Part shown: positions 17,738 through 25,949 of the stretch, in pieces
Position numbering within the stretch: position 1 is the stretch's first letter
Layout of the letters: every line of letters begins with the position of its first letter
DNA from: a virus
DNA: 64,000 bases
Virus record (IMG/VR): IMGVR_UViG_3300042474_001633
Location: 96,283 to 160,282 of that record
Direction: 5' to 3' (one strand)
Translations under genes and position numbers: made by a program
The notes under the pieces: generated by a model
What the model was told of the DNA's origin: nothing
The model's database searches: none
Seen by the model: the letters and a program-made list of their open reading frames with translations, nothing else

Positions 17738-18154
17738 ATGCAAACATTCGTTCCGTATCAATCTTTCGAGCAATCAGCGGCGTGTCTTGATTATCGCCGC
17801 CTAGGCAAGCAAAGAGTTGAAACACTGCAGATTCTCAACAGTCTGACCAAGCCCGGTTACGGGTGGTCAAATCATCCCGCTACCAAGATGTGGGTAGGTC
17901 ATGAAGCGGGTCTTTGTGCCTATGGGCTGGCTATCTGTGCCGACTGGATTAGTCGTGGCTACAAGGACACCTGCGCCGAGAAAATGCTTGCAATTGTGAC
18001 TCCAGACACATCTGATTTGCCTACCTGGTGGGGAGATGAAAAAATTCACGCTAGCCACCGTGCTAATTTGCTTCGAAAGTTACCGGAGCACTATGCTCAA
18101 TTTGGATGGACAGAAAACCCGGAAATGCCCTACGTTTGGCCTCGATTGGCTTAA
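17738..18154 (+). CDS. Pyrimidine-dimer DNA glycosylase-like repair enzyme
   Basis: Start ATG at 17738: MQTFVPYQSFEQSAACLDYR then RLGKQRVETLQIL is the signature of the pyrimidine-dimer glycosylase family found in bacteria and phages, related to T4 endonuclease V. The rest (NHPATKMWVGHEAGL, RKLPEHYAQFGW) also fits family members; length 138 residues is usual. It would start base-excision repair of UV lesions, useful for a sunlit-water phage. Divergent from the MazG gene. Confidence 0.8.
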   Translation: MQTFVPYQSFEQSAACLDYRRLGKQRVETLQILNSLTKPGYGWSNHPATKMWVGHEAGLCAYGLAICADWISRGYKDTCAEKMLAIVTPDTSDLPTWWGDEKIHASHRANLLRKLPEHYAQFGWTENPEMPYVWPRLA

Positions 18155-18243
18155 TAATTATTATGGCAACCTTAAGCTTCTACGTTGCCCTGGTTGTCGC
18201 GTCCCTCAAAAATACCTACAAACGAATACGCGGCTAATCACTA

Positions 18244-18316
18244 GGGCTAGTAGCTCAGTGGTTAGAGCAGCACTCTTATAAAGTGTTGGTCGCGGGTTCA
18301 ATTCCCGTCTAGCCCA
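18244..18316 (+). tRNA. tRNA-Ile (UAU)
   Basis: Full cloverleaf: acceptor GGGCTAG/CTAGCCC, D arm GCTC...GAGC, anticodon loop CTTATAA (UAU, reading AUA), T arm GCGGG TTCAATT CCCGT. No CCA is encoded. AUA is rare in GC-rich hosts. Confidence 0.93.
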
Positions 18317-18327
18317 CAAAGGAATGT

Positions 18328-18612
18328 ATGAATAACACCGTTGACGAAGTAACACAAGTACTCATGGAGGAATACTTTGGTATTGGCTCCACGCCAGAAA
18401 CAGCGCTTGATTCCCTTGCGGATGACATGGCCCAGAATCGCATTGACATTGGGGTATTTGACTGCACTCCGTTCGAGTTCATGCAGGCGGTCGGCAATGT
18501 CTTAAAGCGAATCCACGCCGGCAATAAGCACGAAACAGCCCACTGGCAACAAGAAGTGCTTGCTGCCCATAACAAACCGGAGGAAGAAGATTGGTGGTTT
18601 GCAATTCGATGA
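18328..18612 (+). CDS. Unknown protein
   Basis: A 94-residue protein starting 11 bases after the tRNA, with AAGGAATGT upstream. It contains ALDSLADDMAQNRIDIGVFDCT and EFMQAVGNVLKRIHAGN and ends WWFAIR. No family is recognised. Its stop overlaps the next ORF (ATGA). Confidence 0.6.
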   Translation: MNNTVDEVTQVLMEEYFGIGSTPETALDSLADDMAQNRIDIGVFDCTPFEFMQAVGNVLKRIHAGNKHETAHWQQEVLAAHNKPEEEDWWFAIR

Positions 18613-18692
18613 AACTAATCGCTAAAATCACTGGTCGCATAGCTCTTCTTGTGATTATGTTCTCCATAATCACATGGCATATCTCGGGGTGA
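18609..18692 (+). CDS. 27-residue membrane peptide
   Basis: Begins at the ATGA overlap with the previous gene. A basic start (MKLIAKITGR) is followed by a hydrophobic helix, IALLVIMFSIITW, typical of a single-pass peptide. The next gene starts three bases after it. Too short to be certain. Confidence 0.4.
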   Translation: MKLIAKITGRIALLVIMFSIITWHISG

Positions 18693-18695
18693 AAC

Positions 18696-19118
18696 ATGAA
18701 TGAATTACAGCTGCAGATAGAAGAACTCAAGAAAAAGATAGCTCCGGGATACTGGAAGGCAATAGATGTTGATGAGGGCTGGTATCAGCTGGTCGTAGAT
18801 TGCGATAAAGAACTAACCAGAGTGGACCCGAACTACCAGATTTACCAAGTCAAGGAAAAGTTTGGCGGCCTTCGCTTCTACACAAAGCCATCAAATATGG
18901 ATGACAAACATACACTGATACAAATCAGTAATATCATCTCCAAATACGAAGATATCGCATGGAAAACGTGTAGTGCCACAGGCAAACCGGGTGTTCTTAT
19001 GAAGTCAATCGGTGGATGGTTCAAGACGCTTAATCCCGAATATGCCGCCAATACACTTCATTATGCGAAATATTCGATAGTTGGAAAAATTCAAATAAAA
19101 ATGGAAGATTCTCTTTAG
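18696..19118 (+). CDS. Unknown phage protein (KEKFGGLRFY motif)
   Basis: A 140-residue protein. GWYQLVVDCDKELTRVDPNY followed by IYQVKEKFGGLRFY is a combination found in many unnamed phage and bacterial proteins, and ICS-type cysteines appear as KTCSATGKPG. Function unknown. Part of a plus-strand run of small genes with near-zero spacing. Confidence 0.65.
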   Translation: MNELQLQIEELKKKIAPGYWKAIDVDEGWYQLVVDCDKELTRVDPNYQIYQVKEKFGGLRFYTKPSNMDDKHTLIQISNIISKYEDIAWKTCSATGKPGVLMKSIGGWFKTLNPEYAANTLHYAKYSIVGKIQIKMEDSL

Positions 19119-19120
19119 CA

Positions 19121-19486
<366 letters not shown>

Positions 19487-19526
19487 ACAATAGATATCAT
19501 GGGAGCTATGAAAAAGATAAGCAGCA

Positions 19527-19727
19527 ATGTCTAACTTTACAAAAGCGGAAATCAAAGCGTTATTCGCAGAACTAGAGAAGCTAACTACCAATATGGACAT
19601 ACCGATATTCAGACGGACAGATGCGGCGTGGCTTCTCCGTAATGCTTCGATAAACAACGAGGACCACAAGAATTTGCAAAAGGTGCTAAAAATTGCCAAG
19701 ATACTTGCAGGGGAAAACAATGGATAA
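19527..19727 (+). CDS. Small unknown helical protein
   Basis: A 66-residue protein (MSNFTKAEIKALFAELEKL, RTDAAWLLRNASINNEDHKN) overlapping the next gene by eight bases. Predicted helical; possibly HTH-like but without a clear motif. Confidence 0.6.
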   Translation: MSNFTKAEIKALFAELEKLTTNMDIPIFRRTDAAWLLRNASINNEDHKNLQKVLKIAKILAGENNG

Positions 19728-19959
19728 CTTTGACGATTGGATGGCACACGGAATCAAAATGGGTTGGGCTGGTCCACCGGTGTGCTACACACACGATGGT
19801 CTGCCAATGTCCGAAGAAGAGGATGAAGAGTTTCAAGAAGGCGACCCGTGTATTCATATCGTTCGCCTATACGAAGACCCGGAACATAAATCAGCAATTG
19901 AAAAAGACCACAGCCCTTCGCAGTGGAGAAACATTTACAAGGAGGAAGACAATGGATAA
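19720..19959 (+). CDS. Small actinophage-type protein (THDGLP motif)
   Basis: ATG at 19720 gives 79 residues. VCYTHDGLPMSEEEDEEF then GDPCIHIVRLYED is a conserved pattern of small Actinobacteria and actinophage proteins of unknown role, with two cysteines that may bind a metal. GGGGAAAAC lies upstream. Overlaps both neighbours by eight bases, indicating coupling. Confidence 0.65.
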   Translation: MDNFDDWMAHGIKMGWAGPPVCYTHDGLPMSEEEDEEFQEGDPCIHIVRLYEDPEHKSAIEKDHSPSQWRNIYKEEDNG

Positions 19960-20101
19960 CATCTCGGTTGAGGAAGTCAAAGAGCTTCTCGACGACATGG
20001 TCGGGCAGGGCTTTATCGAAACCATGATTGACGATGATGGCGTCGAGCGCTACAGGCTCACCGAACTCGGTCGCCTGGAAATGGCTTTTCACTCGGAATG
20101 A
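19952..20101 (+). CDS. Small winged-helix-like protein
   Basis: A 49-residue product (MDNISVEEVKELLDDMVGQG ... RYRLTELGRLEMAF). The helix followed by YRLTELG is typical of a small winged-helix C-terminal half. AAGGAGGAAGAC precedes the start; the stop overlaps the next ATG by four bases. Confidence 0.55.
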   Translation: MDNISVEEVKELLDDMVGQGFIETMIDDDGVERYRLTELGRLEMAFHSE

Positions 20102-20430
20102 GCGTTAAATGCTCAGCGTGTGGAAATGATGTGGATGGAGAATCCGTCAATCATCATCTTCCGGATGTGGGTTTTGTTTTGCCATATCAAGAGTTCGGTT
20201 ACTACGGCGGGTTTACGGACACATTCGATGACTACTACGAAAAGCCACGTGAATGGCTTATGTGTCACGACTGTGTCGTCAAGCTGCTGGAAACCTTCCC
20301 GCTTCTCGCTCAGACAATCCCTCGTGGTGAACATCCATGCGACAAAGAGATTCCATGTTGCAACTGGGCTTGGCGTAGTCATGAAGACGGATTGCAATTC
20401 GGCAAAGATGGCCAATGGGTAAATGACTAG
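20098..20430 (+). CDS. Unknown protein with zinc-ribbon-like start
   Basis: A 110-residue protein starting MSVKCSACGNDV (C-x2-C) and continuing with WLMCHDCVVKLLE (C-x2-C), a likely zinc ribbon, then a third Cys group near HPCDKEIPCCNW. Function unknown. Overlaps the PAPS-reductase-like gene by eight bases. Confidence 0.65.
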   Translation: MSVKCSACGNDVDGESVNHHLPDVGFVLPYQEFGYYGGFTDTFDDYYEKPREWLMCHDCVVKLLETFPLLAQTIPRGEHPCDKEIPCCNWAWRSHEDGLQFGKDGQWVND

Positions 20431-21544
20431 GCAGCGACTATTCCTGGATATCAACTGCTTGGAAGCAGCCAGACAGCGAATACGGCACGTCTACGACACC
20501 TTTGACACTGTCTGCGTACAGTTCTCCGGGGGCAAGGATTCCACTGCAGTCCTATACCTTGCCAAGGAGATACATGACGAACGAGGCCTGGGGCCGGTAA
20601 AGGTCATCTTCCGCGATGAGGAGATGGTTAGCCCGATGGTTCTGGATTTCGTAGAGAAAGTCCGCAACTACGACTGGGTGGAAATGGAGTGGTATTGCCT
20701 CCCAGCAAGCGCAGAGGTCTGGGTACTGGGCCGAAGGGAGTATTGCCTCCTCTGGAGCCCTTACAGAGCGTCTCAGGGCCGTCTAACGCGTGATATGCCC
20801 TCATGGGCTATCCGTGCAGAGCACTTCGGCTTGGACCCCTCTGAGCCCATCCCAGAGCCATACGACTACTATATGATGCAAGGCAAGGTGGGTCGCACAG
20901 CGTTCATCACGGGCGTCCGCGCGAATGAGTCCATGATGCGTTATCGCTCCCTTGTCCAGAAGTTACATGAAAACTACATCGTGACGCCGTACCGCCTAAA
21001 ACGCTCCATCCCGCTTCGCTTTGCAAAGGTCATTTACGACTGGACTACCGATGATGTCCTCAAGTTCATATCTGAAGAACACAATGCCGAATACTGCGAG
21101 TACTACGACGCTGCGGCTCTTACCGGTTCCAATACGCGCGTAGGCATACCGCTCCACTCTGTAGCGATTCGTCGCCTCGGTGATGTGGTTGCTACGGAGC
21201 CGGAGTTCTATGACCAGCTTTACCGTTGTTGGCCACATATCGATGCTCAGCGCCGTATTTGGGCGGACTTTGACTTGGAGAAGTACATCATGCAGTATGC
21301 AGATGACGGGTGGGACGGTGTGCGCCGTTGTCTAGAAGAAAATATTGTTACTCCAGGTTTGAACACTCGGGCAAAAGCGTACTGCGCGGAGTTCCGTCGC
21401 AAGCACGCCAAAGACCCGCGGTCTTACCCAATTCACTGGTTGATACGAAACCTCCTTATTAGCGAATTTGCGAGTCGAGCAGTAACCCCAATTGGTCCGG
21501 GTACACGTGCGTACACGATTCAGCAGGAGATAGAAGCGGAATGA
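20423..21544 (+). CDS. PAPS-reductase-like ATP pyrophosphatase (PP-loop)
   Basis: The 373-residue product carries the PP-loop CVQFSGGKDSTAVLYLAKEI near residue 32, the adenylation motif of the phosphoadenosine phosphosulfate reductase/sulfurtransferase superfamily (also DndC and IbrA-type proteins). VKVIFRDEEMVSPMVLDFVE and FITGVRANESMMRYRS follow as expected. The substrate is unknown; phage relatives are linked to sulfur transfer or modification of nucleic acids, which I only infer. A tight cluster of small genes surrounds it. Confidence 0.8.
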   Translation: MTRQRLFLDINCLEAARQRIRHVYDTFDTVCVQFSGGKDSTAVLYLAKEIHDERGLGPVKVIFRDEEMVSPMVLDFVEKVRNYDWVEMEWYCLPASAEVWVLGRREYCLLWSPYRASQGRLTRDMPSWAIRAEHFGLDPSEPIPEPYDYYMMQGKVGRTAFITGVRANESMMRYRSLVQKLHENYIVTPYRLKRSIPLRFAKVIYDWTTDDVLKFISEEHNAEYCEYYDAAALTGSNTRVGIPLHSVAIRRLGDVVATEPEFYDQLYRCWPHIDAQRRIWADFDLEKYIMQYADDGWDGVRRCLEENIVTPGLNTRAKAYCAEFRRKHAKDPRSYPIHWLIRNLLISEFASRAVTPIGPGTRAYTIQQEIEAE

Positions 21545-21714
21545 GGGATTTCGAAGAATTAGACGGTGATGAACTTGATTACTGGCTGGAGATGGCAACT
21601 GAATATCTTGTGGCACATAACATAATTCCGTTGAGCGACGAAGTGTGGGCTACGGATAAGTACATGGATAAGATTTACGCAAAAGCAAACGAGCTATGGG
21701 ATGATGAGCAGTGA
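21541..21714 (+). CDS. Small acidic protein
   Basis: Begins at the ATGA overlap with the PP-loop gene and encodes 57 residues (MRDFEELDGDELDYWLEMAT...). Overlaps the following GTG start by four bases. Coupling to the enzyme gene supports expression; function unknown. Confidence 0.5.
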   Translation: MRDFEELDGDELDYWLEMATEYLVAHNIIPLSDEVWATDKYMDKIYAKANELWDDEQ

Positions 21715-21896
21715 CAACGAGGGACACCTACGATTTGGAGCAAGCAGAACTGCTCGACTCTTTTGAGCGCATGAAGGAAGTTTGGCAAGAAACCGCAAAA
21801 CAGCATGCGGCGATTCAGGTAAGTTTCTGGAAAGAGCTTGAAGACTTTAAGGCTTGGTGGGAACTTGAGAAGATTTCTTCTTTGCCCGAGGCTTAA
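21711..21896 (+). CDS. Small helical protein
   Basis: GTG start overlapping the previous stop; 61 residues, largely helical (LEQAELLDSFERMKEVWQET). Its last 50 bases overlap the convergent gene ending at 21847. Function unknown. Confidence 0.5.
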   Translation: MTTRDTYDLEQAELLDSFERMKEVWQETAKQHAAIQVSFWKELEDFKAWWELEKISSLPEA

Positions 21897-22011
21897 TACC
21901 AAGAGCGTTGTCACACCTTGCGATTTCTTTATCCAGAGCAATAATCTCTTTGTGTATTTGCGCTAACTCTTTCTCAAGCTGAGCAATTTCTGCATCTAGG
22001 TCTTTTGGCAT
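21847..22011 (-). CDS. Small coiled-coil protein
   Basis: ATG at 22011 (MPKDLDAEIAQLEKELAQIH) gives 54 residues with clear heptads and a basic tail (KPRAKKKSSQVPTKP). Last gene of the minus SNF2 cluster. It overlaps a convergent plus gene by 50 bases, so one of the two could be longer than real. Confidence 0.55.
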   Translation of the reverse strand: MPKDLDAEIAQLEKELAQIHKEIIALDKEIARCDNALGIKPRAKKKSSQVPTKP

Positions 22012-22018
22012 AACTGCA

Positions 22019-22474
22019 TCATACATCGAACACGTTGCTCTGAGGAAAAGCAATCCTTCTTGCTGATTCCGGGTCAAGGTATACCAAAACGTACAAGAGA
22101 TTCATGCCCTCTCCTTCATCACCCATCACAACATCGATAGTCTCCGGAGAAACTGCCAATGCATTCGCTAGGCCGGCACGTATAAAGCCAATCTCCTGTT
22201 CTGTCTGAGCAATGTCTTCTGCAATGTCGTCAATCCACGGCACCTCAATGGGCGGGTCAATTATTGTTGGTCGCGCCAAACTACTGAGCATCGATTCTGC
22301 TAACCCGGCTTTCACGCAATCAAGGCAAGCAATCTTTTTGGTTGATGCGGCGCGTTTGCGTATCTCCTTGTGACCGCAATCGAGCTTATGTATGTACTGA
22401 ACCTTGCTCCACTCACCGGTCTTGATTATCTCAACCACGGAGCGCTGTGGAGCGCTCTTACGGTTACTGCTCAT
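22019..22474 (-). CDS. Unknown protein with zinc-ribbon-like N-terminus
   Basis: A 151-residue protein. HKLDCGHKEIRKRAASTKKIACLDC has the spacing C-x-H...C-x2-C of a small zinc-binding domain seen in phage proteins. The remainder (VPWIDDIAEDIAQTEQEIGF, LLYVLVYLDPESARRIAFP) is unassigned. Overlaps its upstream neighbour by 11 bases. Confidence 0.6.
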   Translation of the reverse strand: MSSNRKSAPQRSVVEIIKTGEWSKVQYIHKLDCGHKEIRKRAASTKKIACLDCVKAGLAESMLSSLARPTIIDPPIEVPWIDDIAEDIAQTEQEIGFIRAGLANALAVSPETIDVVMGDEGEGMNLLYVLVYLDPESARRIAFPQSNVFDV

Positions 22475-22766
22475 TGAGGATTTGGTCTACGAACGCATCA
22501 AGATGAAGCTGTTCAACGATGTCGACAACACTCATGTTCTTGCCGTTTGGGAGCTCCACATAGGTTTTGCACAGTTGGTCAAACACATGGTCCTCGGTAA
22601 GCAGCTCCGTTGAACTTGCGGCAACAACGAATGTCTGTATTGCCTGTTTGCAGGCCGGCACGAACTCGACGGAAACGGGCGGGTAGTGGTTGCTCGTTAG
22701 ATGCCACTCAAGGGCCTGTTCTAGTTCGGCATATTGCGCTGCGTCGTAAGCGTTTAGATATCCCAT
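22464..22766 (-). CDS. Unknown protein
   Basis: A 100-residue protein, start overlapping the SNF2 stop by one base. Contains AAQYAELEQALEWHLTSNHYPPVS and helical stretches; no family recognised. Confidence 0.6.
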   Translation of the reverse strand: MGYLNAYDAAQYAELEQALEWHLTSNHYPPVSVEFVPACKQAIQTFVVAASSTELLTEDHVFDQLCKTYVELPNGKNMSVVDIVEQLHLDAFVDQILNEQ

Positions 22767-24694
22767 TATTGCTCACCGATTCCTTCCTTTAAGAAGTCCA
22801 ATACTATCTGCTGTGCGCTTGCGGTTTCATTAATCTCAGTGCCCTCCGTTGCCGCGTTGACAACCGAGCGTTTTGAATCAATTAAGTCGAATATCTCTTG
22901 GTCTATTGTTCCGTTGGCAATCATGTAAGTTGCCATTACAGAGCCTTTCTGACCGAGCCGGTGACAACGGCTGTATGTTTGGTCTACGTCCGCGGGCGTC
23001 CACGGTAACTCCACAAACAAAACATCTTGTGCTGCGGTAAGAGTGTGTCCGGTCTTTGCGGCCTGCATGGAGAGAACAATCACCGGAGCCTCATCGATGC
23101 TTCCTGTTTGGAATTTGGCTTTATGTTCCTGAACGTCCTCTACGGACATTCCGCCTTGAATCTTTAGCCCGCAATAGTGGTCGGCAATCATGTCCACGAT
23201 TTCTCTGTGGTGAGCCGCGACAACAACCTTGTCTCCGGATGCAATCTTGCCGTCAATCCATTCGAATACCGACTCCATCTTGGCTTTCGCGGCTAGACGG
23301 CGTAGTACCGATATCCGAACAAGGTGTTCGTTGGCTTCTGCACGAATCTTTGCGTGTACTGCGGCGTTCCAGATTGATGTACCCATCTCGAGGGCGACTT
23401 CTTTGGCTCGTCGGGTGATGTACTCGATAATGTCACGACGCGCTTGTTCATACTCTTTCATGCCTGCCGCAGAACCCGACACAACAACCTTGGAGTGGCG
23501 AACTGCGGGCAGGTCCAAAAGCACTTGGTCTTTGGTTCTACGGATGTAACATGTTGCACGGAGAGCGTCGTTCAGCTCTTCTAGGTTTGTCGCGCCATCT
23601 ATATGCCACTGTCCAAACCGGTCACGGAATGCGCCACAGTACCGTCGGTAGAAACCCCAAAGTCCGCCAAATTTATTTAGTTGTCCGAGAATGTCGAGTT
23701 GCGGTCCAAACTCGGCTGGCCTATTTGTTATCGGCGTGCCGGTAAGACACAGTACAAGTCCATCCTTATCGGCTGAGCGCGCCATCTTGATGGCTGACTT
23801 TGTTCGCTTTGCGGTCGGTGTCTTTGCATAATGCGATTCGTCGAATACGTAACTCGTGAATCCGGTTAGCGACTTAACCCAGTGGTCGATGTTTGAATAC
23901 CCGACAACAATTACATCAAACTTGTTTCGGTCGGGAAACTCTGAACGATTGGCTACGGTACCAACGCTACGGTGTGGAAGCCACTTATTGAATTCATCGC
24001 GCCAGTTAAGGACAAGTCCGGGTGGACACACGATGACCGCCGGGAAAGCATCCGCGTACTCAAGTGCTGCAATTGCCTGGATTGTCTTACCTAGCCCCAT
24101 GTCGTCGGCAATAAATGCACGTTTTGCGTTTGTCGCGTAAAGCACGCCGGCTTTTTGATACGGGAGAAGCTCGCCATTGAGCGAAGGTAAATCCAGCTCT
24201 GCAGAAGTCGATTTTGCGGCTGCTATCGACTCCGTCCGCGCGGCTTCTATCTGTGTTGCCATTTCGCTTATTTCACTTGGGACTTCATACCCAAAGGATT
24301 CCGCGAAACCGATTACAGAACGTACTGCGGTTAATGGAGCCTTCCATGCTTTTGACTCGGCGTCCCACGTAACTCCCGGTACTCCTTTTACTGCTCGAAC
24401 GCGTACTGGGTCGTAGCTAAAGCTCATGAACAACCAATCGTCCAAGTGGTAAACACCAGTTCTTTGAACCGTTTTATCGGGAAGCGTAAAAGTCAGCACG
24501 TCGTTGTCAATGTGAAAGTTGTGTTTGCTGGCGAAATCGCGTGCTTGCTGGAGACTTGACATCGGAACTCGCCACACACGGCTTACCTTGTCCCACTTTG
24601 CGCCGTCAATCTTCTTGATTTCTGTGACCTGCGCCGCGTCATACGGAAAGTCAAACACCAAATGGTCGTTGGAGAGGGCGAGTGTTTCGGGCAT
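22766..24694 (-). CDS. SNF2-family helicase with two HARP-like N-terminal repeats
   Basis: From ATG at 24694 (24703 also possible) the product has 642 residues. Helicase motifs in order: DDMGLGKTIQAIAAL (I), YVFDESHYAKT (II, DESH), LTGTPITNR (III), and VLFVELPWTPADVDQTYSRCHRLGQ (V-VI). The N-terminus contains two related units of about 65 residues, FDFPYDAAQVTEIKKIDGAKW with VWRVP, and FSYDPVRVRAVKGVPGVTW with AWKAP, resembling the HARP repeats of annealing helicases such as SMARCAL1. It probably remodels replication forks or annealed strands; that is inference from the family. Longest gene of its minus cluster. Confidence 0.85.
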   Translation of the reverse strand: MPETLALSNDHLVFDFPYDAAQVTEIKKIDGAKWDKVSRVWRVPMSSLQQARDFASKHNFHIDNDVLTFTLPDKTVQRTGVYHLDDWLFMSFSYDPVRVRAVKGVPGVTWDAESKAWKAPLTAVRSVIGFAESFGYEVPSEISEMATQIEAARTESIAAAKSTSAELDLPSLNGELLPYQKAGVLYATNAKRAFIADDMGLGKTIQAIAALEYADAFPAVIVCPPGLVLNWRDEFNKWLPHRSVGTVANRSEFPDRNKFDVIVVGYSNIDHWVKSLTGFTSYVFDESHYAKTPTAKRTKSAIKMARSADKDGLVLCLTGTPITNRPAEFGPQLDILGQLNKFGGLWGFYRRYCGAFRDRFGQWHIDGATNLEELNDALRATCYIRRTKDQVLLDLPAVRHSKVVVSGSAAGMKEYEQARRDIIEYITRRAKEVALEMGTSIWNAAVHAKIRAEANEHLVRISVLRRLAAKAKMESVFEWIDGKIASGDKVVVAAHHREIVDMIADHYCGLKIQGGMSVEDVQEHKAKFQTGSIDEAPVIVLSMQAAKTGHTLTAAQDVLFVELPWTPADVDQTYSRCHRLGQKGSVMATYMIANGTIDQEIFDLIDSKRSVVNAATEGTEINETASAQQIVLDFLKEGIGEQ

Positions 24695-24713
24695 CAACGT
24701 CATGATACAACTT

Positions 24714-24785
24714 GCGGGGCTCGAATACAAAGCCCGAAAACCAGATGTTGTTGCGCTGAGTTCTTCGGACTGACACGAGGCGACC
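24714..24785 (+). repeat. Degenerate copy (E0) of the accessory-region element
   Basis: GCGGGGCTCG at 24714-24723 and GAGTTCTTC at 24758-24766 match the first two parts of the dispersed element, but the GACGGTGGCGKATGA box is absent. It lies just before the start of the SNF2 gene, at the left limit of the array. Confidence 0.5.
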
Positions 24786-24803
24786 TGAGCGAACGCAAAC
24801 AAA

Positions 24804-24834
24804 AAGCCCGCCTGCGGGGGGCGCAAGCGGGCTT
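24804..24834 (-). terminator. Terminator of the 17-residue peptide gene
   Basis: AAGCCCGC and GCGGGCTT enclose an inner TGCG/CGCA stem, with A and C opposite each other on the plus strand (a G-U pair in minus RNA). In minus RNA it is followed by a U-rich run. Confidence 0.7.
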
Positions 24835-24857
24835 CTTGTTTTCTTTTGTTGGCTGTT

Positions 24858-24911
24858 TTATGCGACCATTATTGCGAGAAAAATCATGGTACAAACTACG
24901 GTATACGACAC
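24858..24911 (-). CDS. 17-residue hydrophobic peptide (A)
   Basis: GTG start after AAGGGAG; the frame encodes VSYTVVCTMIFLAIMVA and stops. It has its own promoter (24942-24970) and terminator (24804-24834), so it is a complete transcription unit holding nothing else. All residues after position 3 are hydrophobic or small, predicting a membrane peptide. Role unknown. Two other 17-residue hydrophobic peptides occur at 27875 and 43402. Confidence 0.5.
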   Translation of the reverse strand: MSYTVVCTMIFLAIMVA

Positions 24912-24941
24912 GCTAACTCCCTTCTTGTAGTGGTCAAAACG

Positions 24942-24970
24942 ATAGTAGCCACTTACTTAGTAGTTGTCAA
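24942..24970 (-). promoter_or_regulatory. Sigma-70-type promoter
   Basis: On minus: TTGACA, 17 bases, TACTAT. It drives the 17-residue peptide gene. Confidence 0.75.
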
Positions 24971-25075
24971 GCATTGACCTTCGTCACAGACACGAACACA
25001 CAAGTGTGCCAATAGTCACAAAAGTATGTTATCGGTATGGTTCCGAGACTTACTCATCCGTATCGGTCTTGGCTG

Positions 25076-25321
25076 TTAGAGCGAGTCTGAACGAGTCAGC
25101 ACTGTATCGGATGACTCACGGGTCAGTTCGTATCCGAGCGAGTAGCAGCGTGAGCAGACATCACTTAAAGCACCTACCAGCGCATCAGTTTTTTCCTCTG
25201 TCCATGTTGATTCGGCTGCTTCGGCTTCGGCTGCCTCCACTAGGGCTATCAGTCGGCTTAGAACAAGTTTGACTTCGCTTGCTCGCTTCGTCAGTTTCGT
25301 AATGTCGGTTTTTGTTGTCAT
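25076..25321 (-). CDS. Small helical protein
   Basis: An 81-residue protein with a long amphipathic helix (TKRASEVKLVLSRLIALVEA) and an Ala/Glu-rich stretch. The ATG lies six bases after a -10 box, so the mRNA should be leaderless. No obvious terminator follows. Function unknown. Confidence 0.6.
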   Translation of the reverse strand: MTTKTDITKLTKRASEVKLVLSRLIALVEAAEAEAAESTWTEEKTDALVGALSDVCSRCYSLGYELTRESSDTVLTRSDSL

Positions 25322-25327
25322 GTGTCA

Positions 25328-25356
25328 ATACTAGGGGCATTTATCGCCCATGTCAA
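25328..25356 (-). promoter_or_regulatory. Leaderless promoter
   Basis: On minus: TTGACA, 17 bases, TAGTAT, then six bases to ATG. The spacer holds GGGCGATAAATGCCC, an inverted repeat that could be an operator. Confidence 0.8.
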
Positions 25357-25533
25357 GTTCTAGACTGTGCAGTTAGACACACCCACCTGACCACCCACCC
25401 GTCTGACTTGCCGCCATCGTCACAGAAGCGGACAAGCAAGCAAGTCCCTCGAAGAACTCCTCGAGCTGGCGGCCGGCCCTCGAGAGCTGGTTGTTTTGAC
25501 GGGGCTCTAACCTGCCACGAGACATCTAGTTGC
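25357..25533. other. Spacer between promoter and element box
   Basis: No ORF. Includes a CTCGAG...CTCGAG inverted repeat around GGCGGCCGGCC (25461-25487) and the CGGGGCT motif of element E1 at 25500-25506. Confidence 0.4.
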
Positions 25534-25548
25534 GACGGTGGCGGATGA
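25534..25548 (+). repeat. Element box E1
   Basis: GACGGTGGCGGATGA, a perfect consensus copy; CGGGGCT lies 28 bases before it. Followed by the terminator of the next minus gene. Confidence 0.85.
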
Positions 25549-25569
25549 CGGACGTGAACGGGTACAGCA

Positions 25570-25605
25570 GAAAGCCCCACCTGCCGTTGGGCAAGTAGGG
25601 CTTTC
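25570..25605 (-). terminator. Terminator of gene 25622-25864
   Basis: AAAGCCC...GGGCTTT outer stem and TGCC/GGCA inner stem, separated by a C/A pair on plus that becomes G-U in minus RNA. Confidence 0.75.
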
Positions 25606-25621
25606 TTGGGGGTCGTTGTGA

Positions 25622-25864
25622 TTATTGTGCTTGCTTTATTGCTTCGGACGCATCAAGAATGGCATTTTCCATTACTTTATGCGTAGCCGTTGCGAACAAT
25701 TCGGCGAGCGTTGCTGGCAAAGTGACTAGGTACTTTAGGATTTCTACCTGCTCATCTTTCAGCAATAGTTCTGTAGTGTCGTTGCTAATTTGCTCAAGCA
25801 TTTCGGCAATAGACATACACTCGTCCGCTATCTCTGTAAGCGTTTCTGCTGGCGTTTGGCTCAT
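25622..25864 (-). CDS. Small unknown helical protein
   Basis: The ATG at 25864 (MSQTPAETLTEIADECMSIA) is chosen because AAAGGGGGG precedes it; the frame is open upstream through the promoter. 80 residues, three helices, acidic. It has its own promoter and terminator, and six iteron-like repeats stand upstream. Function unknown. Confidence 0.65.
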   Translation of the reverse strand: MSQTPAETLTEIADECMSIAEMLEQISNDTTELLLKDEQVEILKYLVTLPATLAELFATATHKVMENAILDASEAIKQAQ

Positions 25865-25885
25865 TTTCCCCCCTTTCTGATACCT

Positions 25886-25915
25886 ATTGTATGGGGCACA
25901 AGTACCCCACGTCAA
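25886..25915 (-). promoter_or_regulatory. Sigma-70-type promoter with palindromic spacer
   Basis: On minus: TTGACG, 18 bases, TACAAT. The spacer GGGGTACTTGTGCCCC is an inverted repeat, a possible operator. Confidence 0.75.
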
Positions 25916-25949
25916 GTTTATTTCACGTGACATTGGGCACACGCTATTT

